A stretch of 64,000 bases of DNA from Psettodes erumei (GCA_016785225.1 JAFBJZ010000229.1:96001-160000), one strand, 5' to 3'; positions 11,929 to 24,680 are shown, numbered from the stretch's first letter. Notes: generated from the sequence alone by a model not told the origin. Made by a program: numbers and translations.

Positions 11929-12300
11929 GGTGCCGCCGCGACCCGCCCTGCTCGGTGCTGATGAATGTAATAACAGGTGGGGGTCGGTTCCGCCGCCTGC
12001 GAGTGTAAGGGCAAGCGCTAGTCCTGCAGTCAGCGACTGGTCCGACCGCGATTAGTGTCCCGGGGAGGAACCGACGCTCCGCTTCTTTGGTTCCCAGTTG
12101 TTGTTGTTGCCGCCGCGCGTCTGAATAAAAGCGACGAGTGTCTCGGGTTTGTTATTTACCGTCCTCGTCGGTTCGCGCCGGATGTGTCGCGCGGATTTGT
12201 CCACCGTCTGGTGAGAGGGTGGACAAAATAACAGAAACACCTCGTGTCTGTCTCCTGTCTTTCAGGCAGCAGTTACCCAGCTCAACCACCCGGGGGCAGC
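11929..12300 (-). promoter_or_regulatory. mtx2 CpG-rich promoter region
   Basis: CpG-rich, GC-rich sequence immediately 5' of the mtx2 start codon. GCTAGCTAAA and GGCTAACGCGG, motifs of the type common at teleost housekeeping promoters, lie just inside the gene at 11850-11890. No TATA box is evident near the ATG. The transcription start is not determined. Confidence 0.45.
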
Positions 12301-12341
12301 CCTGCTTCACACACACGGACAGGGAACAGGCCGGTAAGGGC

Positions 12342-12424
<83 letters not shown>

Positions 12425-12857
12425 CTCTGGCACTGTAGAATATGAAATGTTTTTCACTGCACACAGTAAAAGTGACTGTTTACTCTTTACATTTATTCGT
12501 TAGAAGACATGGAGCCTGTTTGTATGCAGGACTCTCAAGTTTATTTTCAACTTTCAACAAATATGTAAAAGAATATCAGCAGAGTAAAATCCTCCCGTTG
12601 TCTGCACTCGAGCCTTTAAGCTTTTCATTTTCTTAGTGAGTTTTTTTTTTTTTTTTTTTTTTTTGAGGGGGTGCTGACTGGTCAGTTTAAAGTTCAGGTC
12701 ATGTGATAGATGTTACAGGTCAGGCCCGTCGTGCCTTTCCTGCGCATTTGTCCGCGTCTGGACAGGAAGCCACCAATTAATGGCTCTCAGCGCTCACTTC
12801 CCTTACGTCCAAACAAACACACACACACATACACACCAGACAGACACACACAGACCA

Positions 12858-12905
<48 letters not shown>

Positions 12906-13622
12906 TGTTTTCTTACACCTAAAGTAGCCTGGTTTGTTCCTGCGCGCTTTGCGTAAAATGTGCGTAAAAGCGCGTGTAAGCCTCAGACCATATGGAGGTT
13001 GATCGCCTGCGCGTCACGCAGCCTATGCCTGCCCGTGTATAAGCTTACAAAGGATGGATGGCCTCTCAGGTGACTGACTGACGGGGCCACTCGTAAGGAC
13101 AGAGACCTCACACGTGACCCGCGGTAGCTTAACAGCAGCTCCTCCGCATCACTCCGCGACAGCTGCCTTCAGCGCCGGCTCCTGCGGGCCTCCACCGCAG
13201 CTGATGATGAAACGTCACGGATCGCAGTTTATCTGCGGAATAACTGCGCACTCGCGAGTTTAAATCCTCCCGCGGGAGAAAACCTGCGCGTTTGAGAAGC
13301 GTCTCAGTTGAGACATCACGGGCTGGATATTTGTCTTGGCTCGACTCGCCGTGAAATTACGACTATAACAAAGATCCCGTATGAGACAGAGGATCACTCC
13401 ATTAGCGCTGCTTAAATATTCATTACTTTATGTCCCGGCAGCAGCGGAGGGAGATTCTTTTTTGTGCGTGACGGTTTGATTCTTTGTTTGGGCTGTGAGC
13501 TGAAGATTAATTCGCACTTTATTCATAAGACGAGCCTGGAGTGATGTGTGCGTCACTTCCGCTGGTCCTCTCACCATCCTGTCACCGCAGTGAAGCAAAT
13601 CTATCATAGGGCCTGCACAGAT

Positions 13623-13682
<60 letters not shown>

Positions 13683-14954
13683 GGAAATATTTGCAGTTTA
13701 GCAATCTGGAACATTTTTTTTTAATTTTTATCAAAAATTTCCACATATAAAAAATTTTACACAAAGATTTTTTTTTCTACTTTTTTTCTGTTCAAAAATT
13801 GGACACATACAAAAGAACAGAGATGACGCTTGCTATGAAGAATAAAATAAGCTTCTAAATAATACAAATAAAATAAGTACTGGCGTATAGGCTAAGATAG
13901 AAATCAATAGCATATTGAACTGGAATCAAAGAGAGAAAATGCAACATCGCGCTGTTTTCATAGAGGATTATTCTAAACTTCTCGGTGCTGAATCAAAACA
14001 ACAGATTTTTTTTTTTTTTCAGAACGTTCTTTGTTAAAACCCTGTAACCCTGAGAAAAACGCTGGATTTACGCTCAGTGTGTTTTTAAAAAAAGCCCTGT
14101 ACATCCAATTTGGCTGTTTTTAAATAATTGATTAATGTGAGACTTTCCCCTCTAATCTAATAAGGAGTCACTTAATCTTATGGAGATTAAAAAAAAAACC
14201 TGCACGTGGCTACTTCTCCTACTAAATAAGCGTTGTTTTTGGACGGCCCTCTATGTGCACAACAAAGCTGGGACGTTATTGATCCAGCCGTTGTGCAGAG
14301 CGTATTTGGTGTTTGTGGTTCTTTGTTCGTTTCCCCCCCTTTAAGCTCCAGTCTTTTGGTAATGTGCATATTCATAAGTTAGGCTATATCTCATCTATTA
14401 GGAAGCTACTATATCAAACCCTGTATTGTGTTTTACCCTGTAGAAACAAAACCCTGTTTTCTCGAGCGCAGTCTGCCCTCGGTCACCGCAGACAGGCACC
14501 GCGCGTTTGGTGCCTGGTCGGTTGCGTGTCTGTGCGTGAAACCATTTAATTCCCCTAATTGTACCGTCTCCAGCTTCGGACGTATTTAGACTAGAATGCG
14601 TTCGTTCGTCTGCAACGAGCCTGGTTTGGATAATCGATGAGCTAAAGAATCCCCTGCTTGTCTCCCGTTAACGTATTAACATCTTTGGGACAGAACAAGA
14701 CGTTTCACAGACTCTGGATGTTTTTCTCTATCTCCAACTGAGGAAATGAGGCGATAATGAAACGGACGTAATAATTAATTGCAGCCAGACTTGGGTGCAA
14801 CCTCTGCAGATTAAAAAAAAAAAAAAACTCTTAAAATACGACGGTGGCTGTCGAGCCCGGTGCTGGTCAGTCGATGCATCGTTTTAAAAGCAGTTCAGAA
14901 CTGGTCCTGGATCAGCTCACAGCCACAGCAGTCCTGCCTGGGCAGCCCCCACCA
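12301..14954. other. mtx2-hoxd4b spacer; no hoxd3b or hoxd1b seen
   Basis: This interval would hold hoxd1b/hoxd3b in an unreduced cluster. I see no homeobox motif (no WFQNRR on either strand) and no credible open frame. It contains (CA)n at 12345-12422 and 12857-12902, (GT)n at 13624-13678 and AT-rich sequence after 13,700. A CG-rich, low-repeat stretch at about 13,000-13,560 has TAAATATTCATTA and AAGATTAATTCGCA and could be regulatory. Nothing else is assignable. Confidence 0.5.
12345..12422. repeat. (CA)n array upstream of mtx2
   Basis: An uninterrupted CA array of about 77 bp, one of some fifty CA/GT arrays of 20 bp or more that I count by eye in the window (roughly one per 1.3 kb). Confidence 0.95.
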
Positions 14955-15022
14955 TCACACCGTTATCACGGCCTTCACGCTGCTGCTGCCGCCGCCGCCG
15001 CCGGTGCTGCTGCTGCTGCTGC

Positions 15023-15061
<39 letters not shown>

Positions 15062-15587
15062 CCGTCGCCCTCTTGTTTTTGCTGCGTCCCTTGGTGTTCG
15101 GCAGCTTGTTGTCCTTCTTCCAGCGCATGCGCCGGTTCTGGAACCACACCTTCACCTGCCGCTCCGGACAGGCAGAGCGCGTGGGCCACCTCCACGCGGC
15201 GGCGGCGCGTCAGGTAGCGGCTGAAGTGGAACTCCTTCTCCAGCTCCAGGACCTGCTGGCGCGTGTAGGCCGTCCGCAACCGCTTCGGCTCCGGCCCCAC
15301 GTGGTTCGGATTAACTGTACATGTTAGTAAAAAAATCAGGGAGGAGGAAGGAGTTGAATTATACCACGGCTTATCTTTTAATTTTAATATTAACCTATAA
15401 CAATTACCTGCTCAGCAGATTAACCTCTACAGAATGGGATTATCCTGATTTAAAATCTTAATTTACAGCAGATATTATGATGTGATATTTTTCAGTGTTA
15501 ATCTTCTTTTGTGGTCGGCTGGGAATAGATCCAAGAAACTTTTTTTTTTTAAGAGACAAACTTTTAACTCGCAGCTTTTTTGTTTCA

Positions 15588-15672
<85 letters not shown>

Positions 15673-15808
15673 CTCGCGCGCGCGCACGCCGTGGCAGGGC
15701 CATAAAACTTTATAGGGGTTGTAATTCTCCCTGACTCTCACTGAGATCATAAATAACTCGACAACAACAAAAAAAAAAAAACCGGTGTTCACAAATGGAC
15801 AAAACGCC

Positions 15809-15855
<47 letters not shown>

Positions 15856-16447
15856 GGGGAAGAAGGAAAGAAAGAGGGGAAGAGTGAGGGTGCGCCTGGC
15901 AGATAAAATACATAAACAAGGGAAGTGGACAAACTGAAATGATGGAGGAATGAAATGAGGAGGGTGGGTGGGGGGGGGATGTGGATAGAAAGATGTAAAT
16001 CCTCTCACCGTGGGCGACGTGCACTTTCTTCATCCACGGGTAGACGACGACGGGCGGCCTGTCTTTGCCCTGGCAGGCCGCTTTCCTCTGCACCTGAGCG
16101 GGCTTGGCGCAGGTCATCCAGGCCTGGCACTGCAGGTCAGCCGCGGGGAACCGCTCCTTCGCGGGGGCGTCCGCGTCCCTGTAGCCCGGGTAGGGCGCAC
16201 CTTGGTGCTGCGCGTGGTCCTCTCCATCCTCCCGGTGATGCCCCTGCAAGGAGTGTTGGTGGTAGCCGGTTTGTTGTGGTGTGTACGGAGGCGGAGGGGG
16301 CTGCATGGGCTGGTACCCCCCTCCATAACTACCACTGTCCTGGGGGTTGTTGTAAAACCCCCCTTGGTCACTAAAATTACTGTAATCTTCTTCACAAGGC
16401 GGGAACTGCGGCTCAGCATATTTACAGCTCACCACGTAGGATTCCAT
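14955..16447 (-). CDS. hoxd4b: Homeobox protein Hox-D4b, with a +1 frameshift in the homeobox as read
   Basis: Anterior Hox transcription factor of paralog group 4. Exon 1 is 16447-16009 (ATG) and exon 2 is 15314-14955 (TGA). Exon 1 opens MESYVVSCKYAEPQFPPCEE, diverged from the usual Hox4 start, and carries the hexapeptide VVVYPWMKKVHV. Exon 2 continues VNPNHVGPEPKRLRTAYTRQ into a Hox4 homeodomain (FHFSRYLTRRRRVEVAHALC). After LCLS the frame breaks: one extra base in the run at 15164-15165 turns the expected ERQVK into GAAGE. The original frame resumes at once in +1 as QVKVWFQNRRMRWKKD then NKLPNTKGR, a Hox4 signature. The tail has Asn, Ser and Gly runs from a (GTT)n microsatellite at 15022-15060 and lacks the usual Hox4 C-terminus. 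Whether the indel is real or an assembly error cannot be decided here. Confidence 0.9.
15589..15670. repeat. (CA)n array in the hoxd4b intron, followed by (GAAA)n
   Basis: An uninterrupted CA array of about 80 bp, followed at 15811-15856 by a GAAA tetranucleotide array. Both are inside the only intron of hoxd4b (15315-16008). Confidence 0.9.
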
Positions 16448-17110
16448 GATTGATTTATAGCGAGGCTGGTAGGAGAATACTAATTTTTCTTTCTCTCCCC
16501 TCTCTCTGTCTCTTTTTCCCCCCTCTGGCATCAAGCCATCCTGCGGCTGTCAAATAGACGGACGGCCGCGCGGGCCACGTGACCCTGCGGCCAGCCAATG
16601 GGAGGCGGCGCGTCACGTTGTTTATGTCAGACGTAATGGGATAATTTGAAGAAGCAAGGGGGAGGGAGAAAAAAAAGTTCATTATGGGACTAATGAAGAT
16701 TTGCTGGAGGGGGAGAAAAGGTTAAGAATAGATGTTTTAGGAGTTTGAAAAATAACCAATCGTTTTCTGATCAGCGTCTCTTCTTCTGTGCAACCCCCCC
16801 TCCCCTATTGAACATGCACGGACTGTAGATTTATGACTTTTAGCTGACTGACTTTCACCCCCACCCAGATGGCCGGAGCTGAAAAATTAATCTCGGCCAT
16901 ATTGGGGGCCGGTGGGGGCCCATATTTGGCCTTGTGGCGAGTCAAAGGACGGACAACAAAAACGTGGCCGGTCAGAAAGGGCTCTGATATAAGAATGGGG
17001 ATAAAAGGTTCCCAGACAGTGACTAGTAGTTGGCTTTGTTAGGCTGGGGGTCAGCCCGAGGTGTCCCGTTCACCACCACCACCACCACCACCACCACCAC
17101 CAAAGGAGGG
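16448..17110 (-). promoter_or_regulatory. hoxd4b upstream region with CArG box and TAAT motifs
   Basis: Directly 5' of hoxd4b. It has a CG-rich stretch (16550-16620) with a CACGTG E-box and CCAAT (GCCAATGGG). A low-repeat block at about 16,860-16,990 contains AAAATTAATC and CCATATTTGG at 16920-16929, a perfect CArG (SRF) consensus, next to the near-match CCATATTGGG. A (CAC)n run lies at 17074-17101. Hox4 genes are controlled by nearby upstream and downstream enhancers; assigning this block to that role is an inference. Confidence 0.4.
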
Positions 17111-17929
17111 GGGGAGGTGGAGGGTGGAGGGGGGCATTGCTCGACTTAAAAAATGATGCCAGGCTGAACGAGAGAGGGGAAAAATGCGTCAACCTCCCCA
17201 AACAAAAAAATAAAATAAATGAAGGTGAATTATGTTGGACGTGAAATCGAAGAAGGTGAAAGAGATAAGTGAGAATATGCAAAACGGGAGCCCCCACACG
17301 ACGTCTTCTGCCGCTCCGACTCCACAATGCACAAAAAAAAAAGAAAAATCGTGTTTGCGCAGTAAATCTGCGCCGCATCCTCCCGGATTTCATGCGGATT
17401 TGTGGCGCGGCCGCAGCTGCTCCACTGAGGATGCTGCGGGTCTGATGCTCGGCCAGAAACCCTCCTCACGTGAGGCTCCTGCGGTGCAGGGCCGCCATTA
17501 CTCCCGCTTCATCCACTCTGCGGGGATAGAGCCTGATAACGGGAGGAGGAGGAGGAGGAAGTGCGCGCTCTGGGCTCGGCTGCGGTTTTGAGGGTTTCTG
17601 GCACGGCTCACGGAGGCCAAGTGAACTGGAGATTATATCAGCAGCCCCTAATGAAAACCCACTTGCACCGCGGCGGCTAATAACGGGGCTCGCTCCCGCC
17701 GAGCCAGTTTAGATAAAGCAGTGCTTCTTATTTCCAAACGCGTCATCGTGCACGTGCATTTGTATACTCTGCAGCCTGCAGAGGTTCTGCTGGTTCTGAA
17801 GGTGAGCAGGACTGGACTGGATCTGGATCGGACCAGCACACACCTGCGGGTGGAGCTTCTCTGTGCACCATCTCTGCCGAATTGGCGTTTTTCCCTCGCG
17901 CTCGCGGGTTTTGACGGATGCTTAGTCGT

Positions 17930-18009
17930 CGCCCATAGACTCCCCTAGAACCCAATCTGTGACCGAGGCAGCTCCACACACATTCGGTTCTACAGGGTAT
18001 ATATAGGCG
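17930..18009 (-). ncRNA. mir10d: microRNA mir-10d precursor
   Basis: On the minus strand, 17999-17977 reads as a 23-base miR-10 family 5p product: seed ACCCTGT, followed by AGAACCG and the AATGTGTG end that I recall for miR-10d (10a/b/c end differently). The opposite arm at 17960-17939, ACAGATTGGGTTCTAGGGG, pairs with it over a loop of about 16 bases. The flanks (CGCCTATA and TATGGGCG) extend the stem. mir-10 genes sit just upstream of Hox4 genes; this one is about 1.5 kb 5' of hoxd4b on the same strand. miR-10 represses targets that include Hox transcripts. The hairpin appears undamaged. Confidence 0.95.
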
Positions 18010-18467
18010 AAGCATCGGGGGTCCGGGCCCGCTGGTGGCTTCTTTCTGTGGCTGGCGGGGGATTTACGCTCCTCGCGTCGCCTCCGCCGTCCGGAGGTGC
18101 GTGTCTCTGTGTTGTTCAACACGTGATGCGTCAGTGTCGCTGTAATTTATTGAGGCCATTAACGCGGCTGCTGCACGCGAAGCTTTTTTTTTTTTTTTTA
18201 CATCCATGACTCATTAAGGGCGCGCCGCATTAATTTTGACGCGCACGTGTAATTACTGTAAACACTGGCCCGCCTCACCTGTGGACAAGGTGGACGTCCT
18301 GTGTGACGTGGAGTGAGGTGATTACCACCACGCCGAGGGCGTGCTGTGACGTCATACAGCCGTAATGCGGGACAGTGAGCGCGCGATGCTGAATGGTGGC
18401 GTTCAAAGCAGGAAGGAGGATTTATGTCTGAATCAGCTTAAATGTGGGAGTGTGTATGTTTACATGA

Positions 18468-18505
<38 letters not shown>

Positions 18506-18925
18506 TCAGGTTTCTAACATCCACCTCTGTGGTTAATTTGCAGCGGGACTCTGGGCTTTGTGGTCCCTGATGGGGACTGGTCTCCTGGTGAACGAGCCAC
18601 CAGCCGCAGTGCAGACGTGACCGGCATCTGAACGAGATTACTTCAGTTTCTTACTGAGATCCCGCGGGCCCTGAAGGCAGCGTAACACGGCCCGCTGTTG
18701 TTGTTGTTGTTGTTGTTGTTGTTTGCTCGGCTACGCGTTAAACGAGGGGTAAAAACGCACACAGATATATATATATATATATATATATAACGTGCATTGA
18801 TTTTTTTTATGCCACCTCCCATCTCTGTCATCCCCCGTTTCCATCCCCACACATCACGTATCGATTCACCTATTGCAAGGTGTTATTAAGAATATGTTTG
18901 TGTGCAGAAATAACACAGGAGGTGC

Positions 18926-18989
<64 letters not shown>

Positions 18990-19558
18990 CCCTGAGTTTA
19001 CATGAAGTGAATTCCCATGGCCGTGTGAGCGAGTGGCTGCAGAAAAACGCCGCTCTGAGCCATTTGTTTGTGAAGCAGAACACAAAGCTGGGTCCACATC
19101 AGGGGAGAGAGTTAAAGCACCGATCCTCAACCATTCACAGTGATTCGGTTGAATAATGAGGCCTGAGATTTCAGAGCACGATCCATTCAGTTTCAGGACG
19201 ATTAATCCATGCCTCACCCCCCGAACTTTCATTTTTCACGATTATTCCAGCCGAAATTCTTCTGCTAAATAGAAAGTCATTAGCGCGCACCTTTTGAATG
19301 AGGGGGGTGGTGTGGGGGGGTGGGTGTCCCTAGCACTGAACTTTTTTTTTTTTTTTACACAGAGGCAGCAGCGACAACAACAACAACAGCGGAGTGATGT
19401 TTGGCTTTTTAAAAAGAGCATTCTTCTGGGGAGAATGTGGCCATAGCTGCTGTCAGGTCGCCGCAGGGTCAATCAGAATCGTTGACCGCTGGTTCACCGT
19501 TTCATTAGTCCTGGAGCCTGGACAGGGCCACGCAGGGGTGGTGTGTGTGCGTGCGTGC

Positions 19559-19615
<57 letters not shown>

Positions 19616-21024
19616 GGGTGGGGGGACACCCAGAGTTCACCCGGCCTGCCTGCGGGAGCCGCGGGCCCCATTGTTCCGCCGCTGTGTCCCCTCTGCCTGA
19701 TGATTGTTGTGCAAAGGGCAAAACCGAAATTAAAGAGTGAACGCGCGTTCACGTGGGAGTCGGGGTTTTTTTTTTACCGGGAGCGCGCGGGGTTTAGGAA
19801 AATCGATTCTGCGCTGTATTGATAGAGGATTGATAAGGTGAGCTGTGAGCGGGATATTCCTCCGCCGATCAGCTGTTTTTGTTTTGCGGACGTCATCAGT
19901 GTTTTCTTCATGCACGCGCGGTTTTAACTTTATTTGTGTTTTGTTGTTGTTTTTCCTGATCTCAGGTCTGCAGCTCGTTTCTTCCCGTCCCCGTGTTTCT
20001 CGATGTGAAGCCATTCAGATGTGGCTTTTCTTTCTGGGGTCGTTTCACTTTTTCATCTTAGACAGGCTGACCGCCGGCTCACCCCTCCGCCCCCGGCCCT
20101 GTGCCGGGTCAAAGCCGAGCTGAGAGCAGCTTTAACCCGGTTTAGACATTAACTGCGACCTCAGAGCCCGCGCATGGGAACCCGCGTCTCGGAGCCGAGC
20201 CGAGCCGTGCGAACCGGCCGCCGGCTCTCACTGTATTTACATCAAAATTGAGTGCGTTGTGGAGAATTAATTATAAACGCACTTTGTGTAAGTCTGCAGG
20301 TTAAACTACATACTATGGATTATATACACTCACATTATATCAATAATATATAGGTTATTTTAAATAAATACAATTTGTAATCACGCTAATTTTTTCGGAT
20401 CCAGAATACTGCAGTAAATCCAGTAGTTAATAGTACATTTAACACACATTTTAAAATGAACAAAGTGCCGGTGAATATTAAAATAAAAATAAAAAATAGA
20501 AATACAAAGACACAACCAAACCCAGAATTACAGACAAAGACACAGCTAACACAAAAGGCCAATAAATAAAATGAAATAATAGAGATTTAAAATAAAATAT
20601 ATATATAACAGTCCTTCCACAAATACAAATATGCAAAGAAGCCTGGGTCACTTATAAATCGCCTTTTAAATTAAAATAAAAATATGTTTTACTGTAATTT
20701 AAGTTTCCACACTCACATTTAGCTGCAGAATAATTTCTGCAAACACGATCCCTGCACGACGTTTATTTCTAAAAGATGAATGTGACTGTGCAGGAGTCCC
20801 CAGCTGTGGCTGGATTAAAAAATATTCTCTCATTAGCTGCCGCCTCAGTTTATGAGAAGAGACGGACTATAAAACAAAAGTGAAAATTAAAAAAACTGAA
20901 CGAGTTTTATCAGAAAACAACCTTAATATTTATAATAATAATAATAATAATAATAATAAATTAGACATAAAGCTGACAATCCTCGACATATGGAATACGG
21001 TTTCAGAAAGTAAAGGCTCCACTC

Positions 21025-21062
<38 letters not shown>

Positions 21063-21749
21063 ACCCGCACACATACTGTTTAATGCTTCCTGTATGAAAC
21101 ACGTCCAAACGTCTTTAAATTTAAAAACCTAAATGGAGTCCAAACACAATCCCAGTAAAATGACGTAAAAAAACAACACAGGGGTTAAAAGTCCTTCAAC
21201 GAATTATGTAAACTGTGTATAATTTCTAATCCAAAGTTTCCAGTATTTTTTTTTTTATAAATTATAATTTAACTTAACAGCCTGGAGATTTAGGAGGGGA
21301 AAAAGCGGCAGCAACGATTTAAAAATAATTAAAAGAAAAATAAAAATTGCGCTGGAGTCTTACCCCGGAAGACGCGTCGAAAAAAAACACAACAACAACA
21401 ACCGTGCGGTTTAATCCCGATTTTTAACGGGATTTAATTAGATTATAGAGGACTACAGGTGGATGTGAAGGTCTTTCGGGGGGTCCGCGGAACACCGCTT
21501 TAATTCGGGGAACAGTGCCCCCCCACCTCCCCCCTCCTCCACCACCACCTCCACCACCTCTGCCCCCCCCCCTTCCCCTCTCACACTCATAACTTCATAT
21601 CTGTGCCAAATATGAAAAACGAAAACTTACTGCTTCGGCTCTGATCTCGCGTTAAAGCGCGATCGTTCGCTCCCGTAAAATCCCGTCGGTTCGGTTCGGT
21701 CCGGTCCAACCGGAGCCGCGTCCCGGCTGCGACACAAAGAGCATTCTGT

Positions 21750-21970
21750 TGATTTGGGACAAATATCGCTACCCGTCCCATCTGGCCGCCTGTCGGCTAT
21801 TCTCTCTGAGTTATATTTTGGGGCTTGTCAAACCGCGGCAATAAAACACACTTTATTACCGTCACGTGCTCAGCTTCTTTTTTTTTCCTGGCTGCTCCCA
21901 CGCGGGTTCATAAATTATTAGGCCCTGCACCAAGAGCCACTTTATCCGATAATGGCGCCAAAGAAAAAAA
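21750..21970. promoter_or_regulatory. Candidate conserved regulatory block between hoxd4b and hoxd9b
   Basis: Repeat-poor block with several Hox/Cdx/TALE-like words close together: TTTATTACCGTCACGTG, TCATAAATTATTAGGCCC, TTTATCCGATAATGG and TTGATTTGGGACAAATAT. It differs from the AT-rich, microsatellite-laden sequence around it. This kind of composition is typical of Hox-cluster conserved non-coding elements, but conservation was not tested. Confidence 0.35.
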
Positions 21971-22483
21971 CCAAAAAAAATCCCTTTAATCTCTGGAGGG
22001 TTTTCTGCTGTTGTTTGCTTGTAATGGCGCGTTTTTTGTCGTCATGTTTTACTCGGTGTGTTGGTTTGGTTTTATTTTTACGTTTTCTTTGAGAAGGGAT
22101 TTATTTATTTTAACAAATAGAAAGGTTGCTCATTTATTTATATTTTTTTAAATTGAAATCGACATGTTGGCCCCACTAACTCTTTCTTGTTGCTATGGTG
22201 ATAAGAGTGTTTGACGCATATTAAAACGTTTTTGCGCGTAAAAACGAAACTTTCCGTGCGTAAAGCGGCGCAGGCTGCCTCGTTGTCACCCTGCGGAGAC
22301 CACCGTGCGGGTTTTCACTGCGGTCTACTTTTTCCTCCGCAGTAAGCGGAGACTGAAAAAAAACAAAAAACGCAGTTTGCATTTTTCCGGATGTTCCTGG
22401 AATGCTGTTTGGAGCATTTGTTTCCTGCTTTGATTTCCGTAAACGGGGAGCAATAAAACCATAAATGGGCTCTGTGAAAACAG

Positions 22484-22553
<70 letters not shown>

Positions 22554-23849
22554 AAACTGGACACCGCTTTGCTTGCTTTAGCAGCTCTGCGGCTGTTGAG
22601 GACATTTAAGTGTCAAAACAACATGTTCAACCAAAAACGTACATTTTTCTTTTTTAATCCCCCAAAAAATCCCTAATGATTTCTCAGTTACACATAATAG
22701 GATAATAATCCTAATCATACCAAATTAAATGGAAATAAAGGCAGATTAATTCAGTCGTTCCCCTGCATGATATTAACATTTAAATAACACGAAATTTAAA
22801 ATAATATTTTCTTGTCTTTGTGCCACCGTCTGTTAACAGCCGAGTTGTCCAGCGTCCAAAAAAAAAAAACGGACGCCAAACGTTTTCTTTATCTCTTCCT
22901 GGATTAACAGATTATCTCCCGGGTTGGTTTTGTTTCACCTCAGGAGTCACGGCGTGCTGCCCACTGACGCCCCCTACCTGCCGGGGCCTGACGTCACGCC
23001 CTGAACCAACCGTAAACACCAATATCCGGGACAGAGCCTCTCTGTTCGCGGTGCGTTCAGGGCAACCGGGCTCCCGTCGCTGAGGCTGTGGCGCCACCTG
23101 GCGGTCAAATGCGGTAGTAATAATAATAATAATACGTCACACACACACACTGCGGTGTGCGCAGTGTGCGCCCCCTGGTGGCCCGTTCACAGACGTCACC
23201 TGAGCGTCCATCAAACAGGTTAAAACAAAGCCGCAGGATTACAGCGGCGTTGTGTGACGTCACATCCTCATGATGCGGGCACCCACGGTTATATTCTGTT
23301 TTATCTATTTGTTTTCGTCCAATAGAAAATCAGTTCAGTGTTGCTATGTGAAACGGACAGTTCTTGTGATAAGACGGTGAGACAGTGTCTAAGTCCCTTT
23401 CCCTTCTAGATTCTTCTTTTGTGTCATTTGTGTGAGTCTGTGTGAGTCTGTGTGAGTCTGTGTGAGTCTGTGTGAGTCTGTGTGTGTCTGTGTGTGTTGT
23501 CGTGTGTCGTTTTGTGTGTCTGTGTGTTTGTGGCTCTGTTGTAAATAGAGAGTGAAAGCCAGACTCCGGTGGGGGGGGACAAACCTGAAGGTCGTTGTCG
23601 TCCTCACACATGTCCCGCTGGGTCTGAGGTCTCGGTGTCGTCCTGCGGGGGGGACAGAGACACACATCAGCGGACGGAAGGGACACAAACTGTGCGTCTC
23701 TGGTCTTGCGTTGTTGGGCCTGCTCTGGGCTTGTGTCTGTCTGTGTGTCTCAGACCTTAATTCACTGTTTGTCTCATTCCCTGCGTCACTTGTCTTACCC
23801 ATGTCCTTTTGTCTCTTTGTTTCTCCTCTCTCTCTCTCACACAGACACA

Positions 23850-23897
<48 letters not shown>

Positions 23898-24240
23898 TTC
23901 CCTGCCGCATTGCAGTAGGTTGTAAATACTGAGTGCCAGCTGAGTCCGACCGAGCAGCACCAGTGAAATACTGTCTTTGTGTGTCTCACACCCCGCCCTC
24001 TCACAGGAGAAAGGGAAGAAATGTGAAATTCAAAAAAAAAAAAAAAAAAAAAAGGGAGAAGACGCCGTGTTTGGGCGTCTTTGTCTCCCCGACTCTCAGA
24101 CTGGCCTCATAAAAACAGGAAAAAAAAAGGAGGGAGGACGTCAGTGAAAACAAAAACGAGGAGACGCAGACTCTCCATCATTTTATGGAGAGATTCAGGT
24201 TTTAGGATTTTTGCCTTTAAAGCAGAACGAGTGGAGACCT

Positions 24241-24273
24241 GCTGCTGTGTGTGTGTGTGAGTGTGGACAGGTG

Positions 24274-24304
<31 letters not shown>

Positions 24305-24309
24305 GCAGC
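24241..24309. repeat. Palindromic GT/CA microsatellite pair
   Basis: GCTGC followed by (TG)n faces (CA)n followed by GCAGC across about a dozen bases. Because the non-repeat ends (GCTGC and GCAGC) also match, the arms form a true inverted repeat of roughly 25 bp able to extrude as a cruciform. Confidence 0.7.
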
Positions 24310-24636
24310 TTTGTGTGTGTGTGTGTGTGTGAATTAAACACCTGCATTCTTCCACACTTCTATTCCTTTCTATTTAATCCCTGCTGAATGCTCGTGTGTG
24401 TGTGTCAGTTTATCAGTGGGTGCAGATTAAATCAGATTTTCTGGATCGGGCCCTGCTAATCCTGACCCAAAGTTAAGACTGTAAACCACAAAGAGTGCTG
24501 CTGTTCCCTCCTCTGTCTCCTCCTCCCTCTGTTGCTGCAGCCTTGTGACTTGTGCAGGTCACACGAATTACAGGTCGGATTCTCCCGCCTGCAAATATCA
24601 GATTATATAGGATGCACCTTCATCTTAATCCTGCAG

Positions 24637-24680
<44 letters not shown>

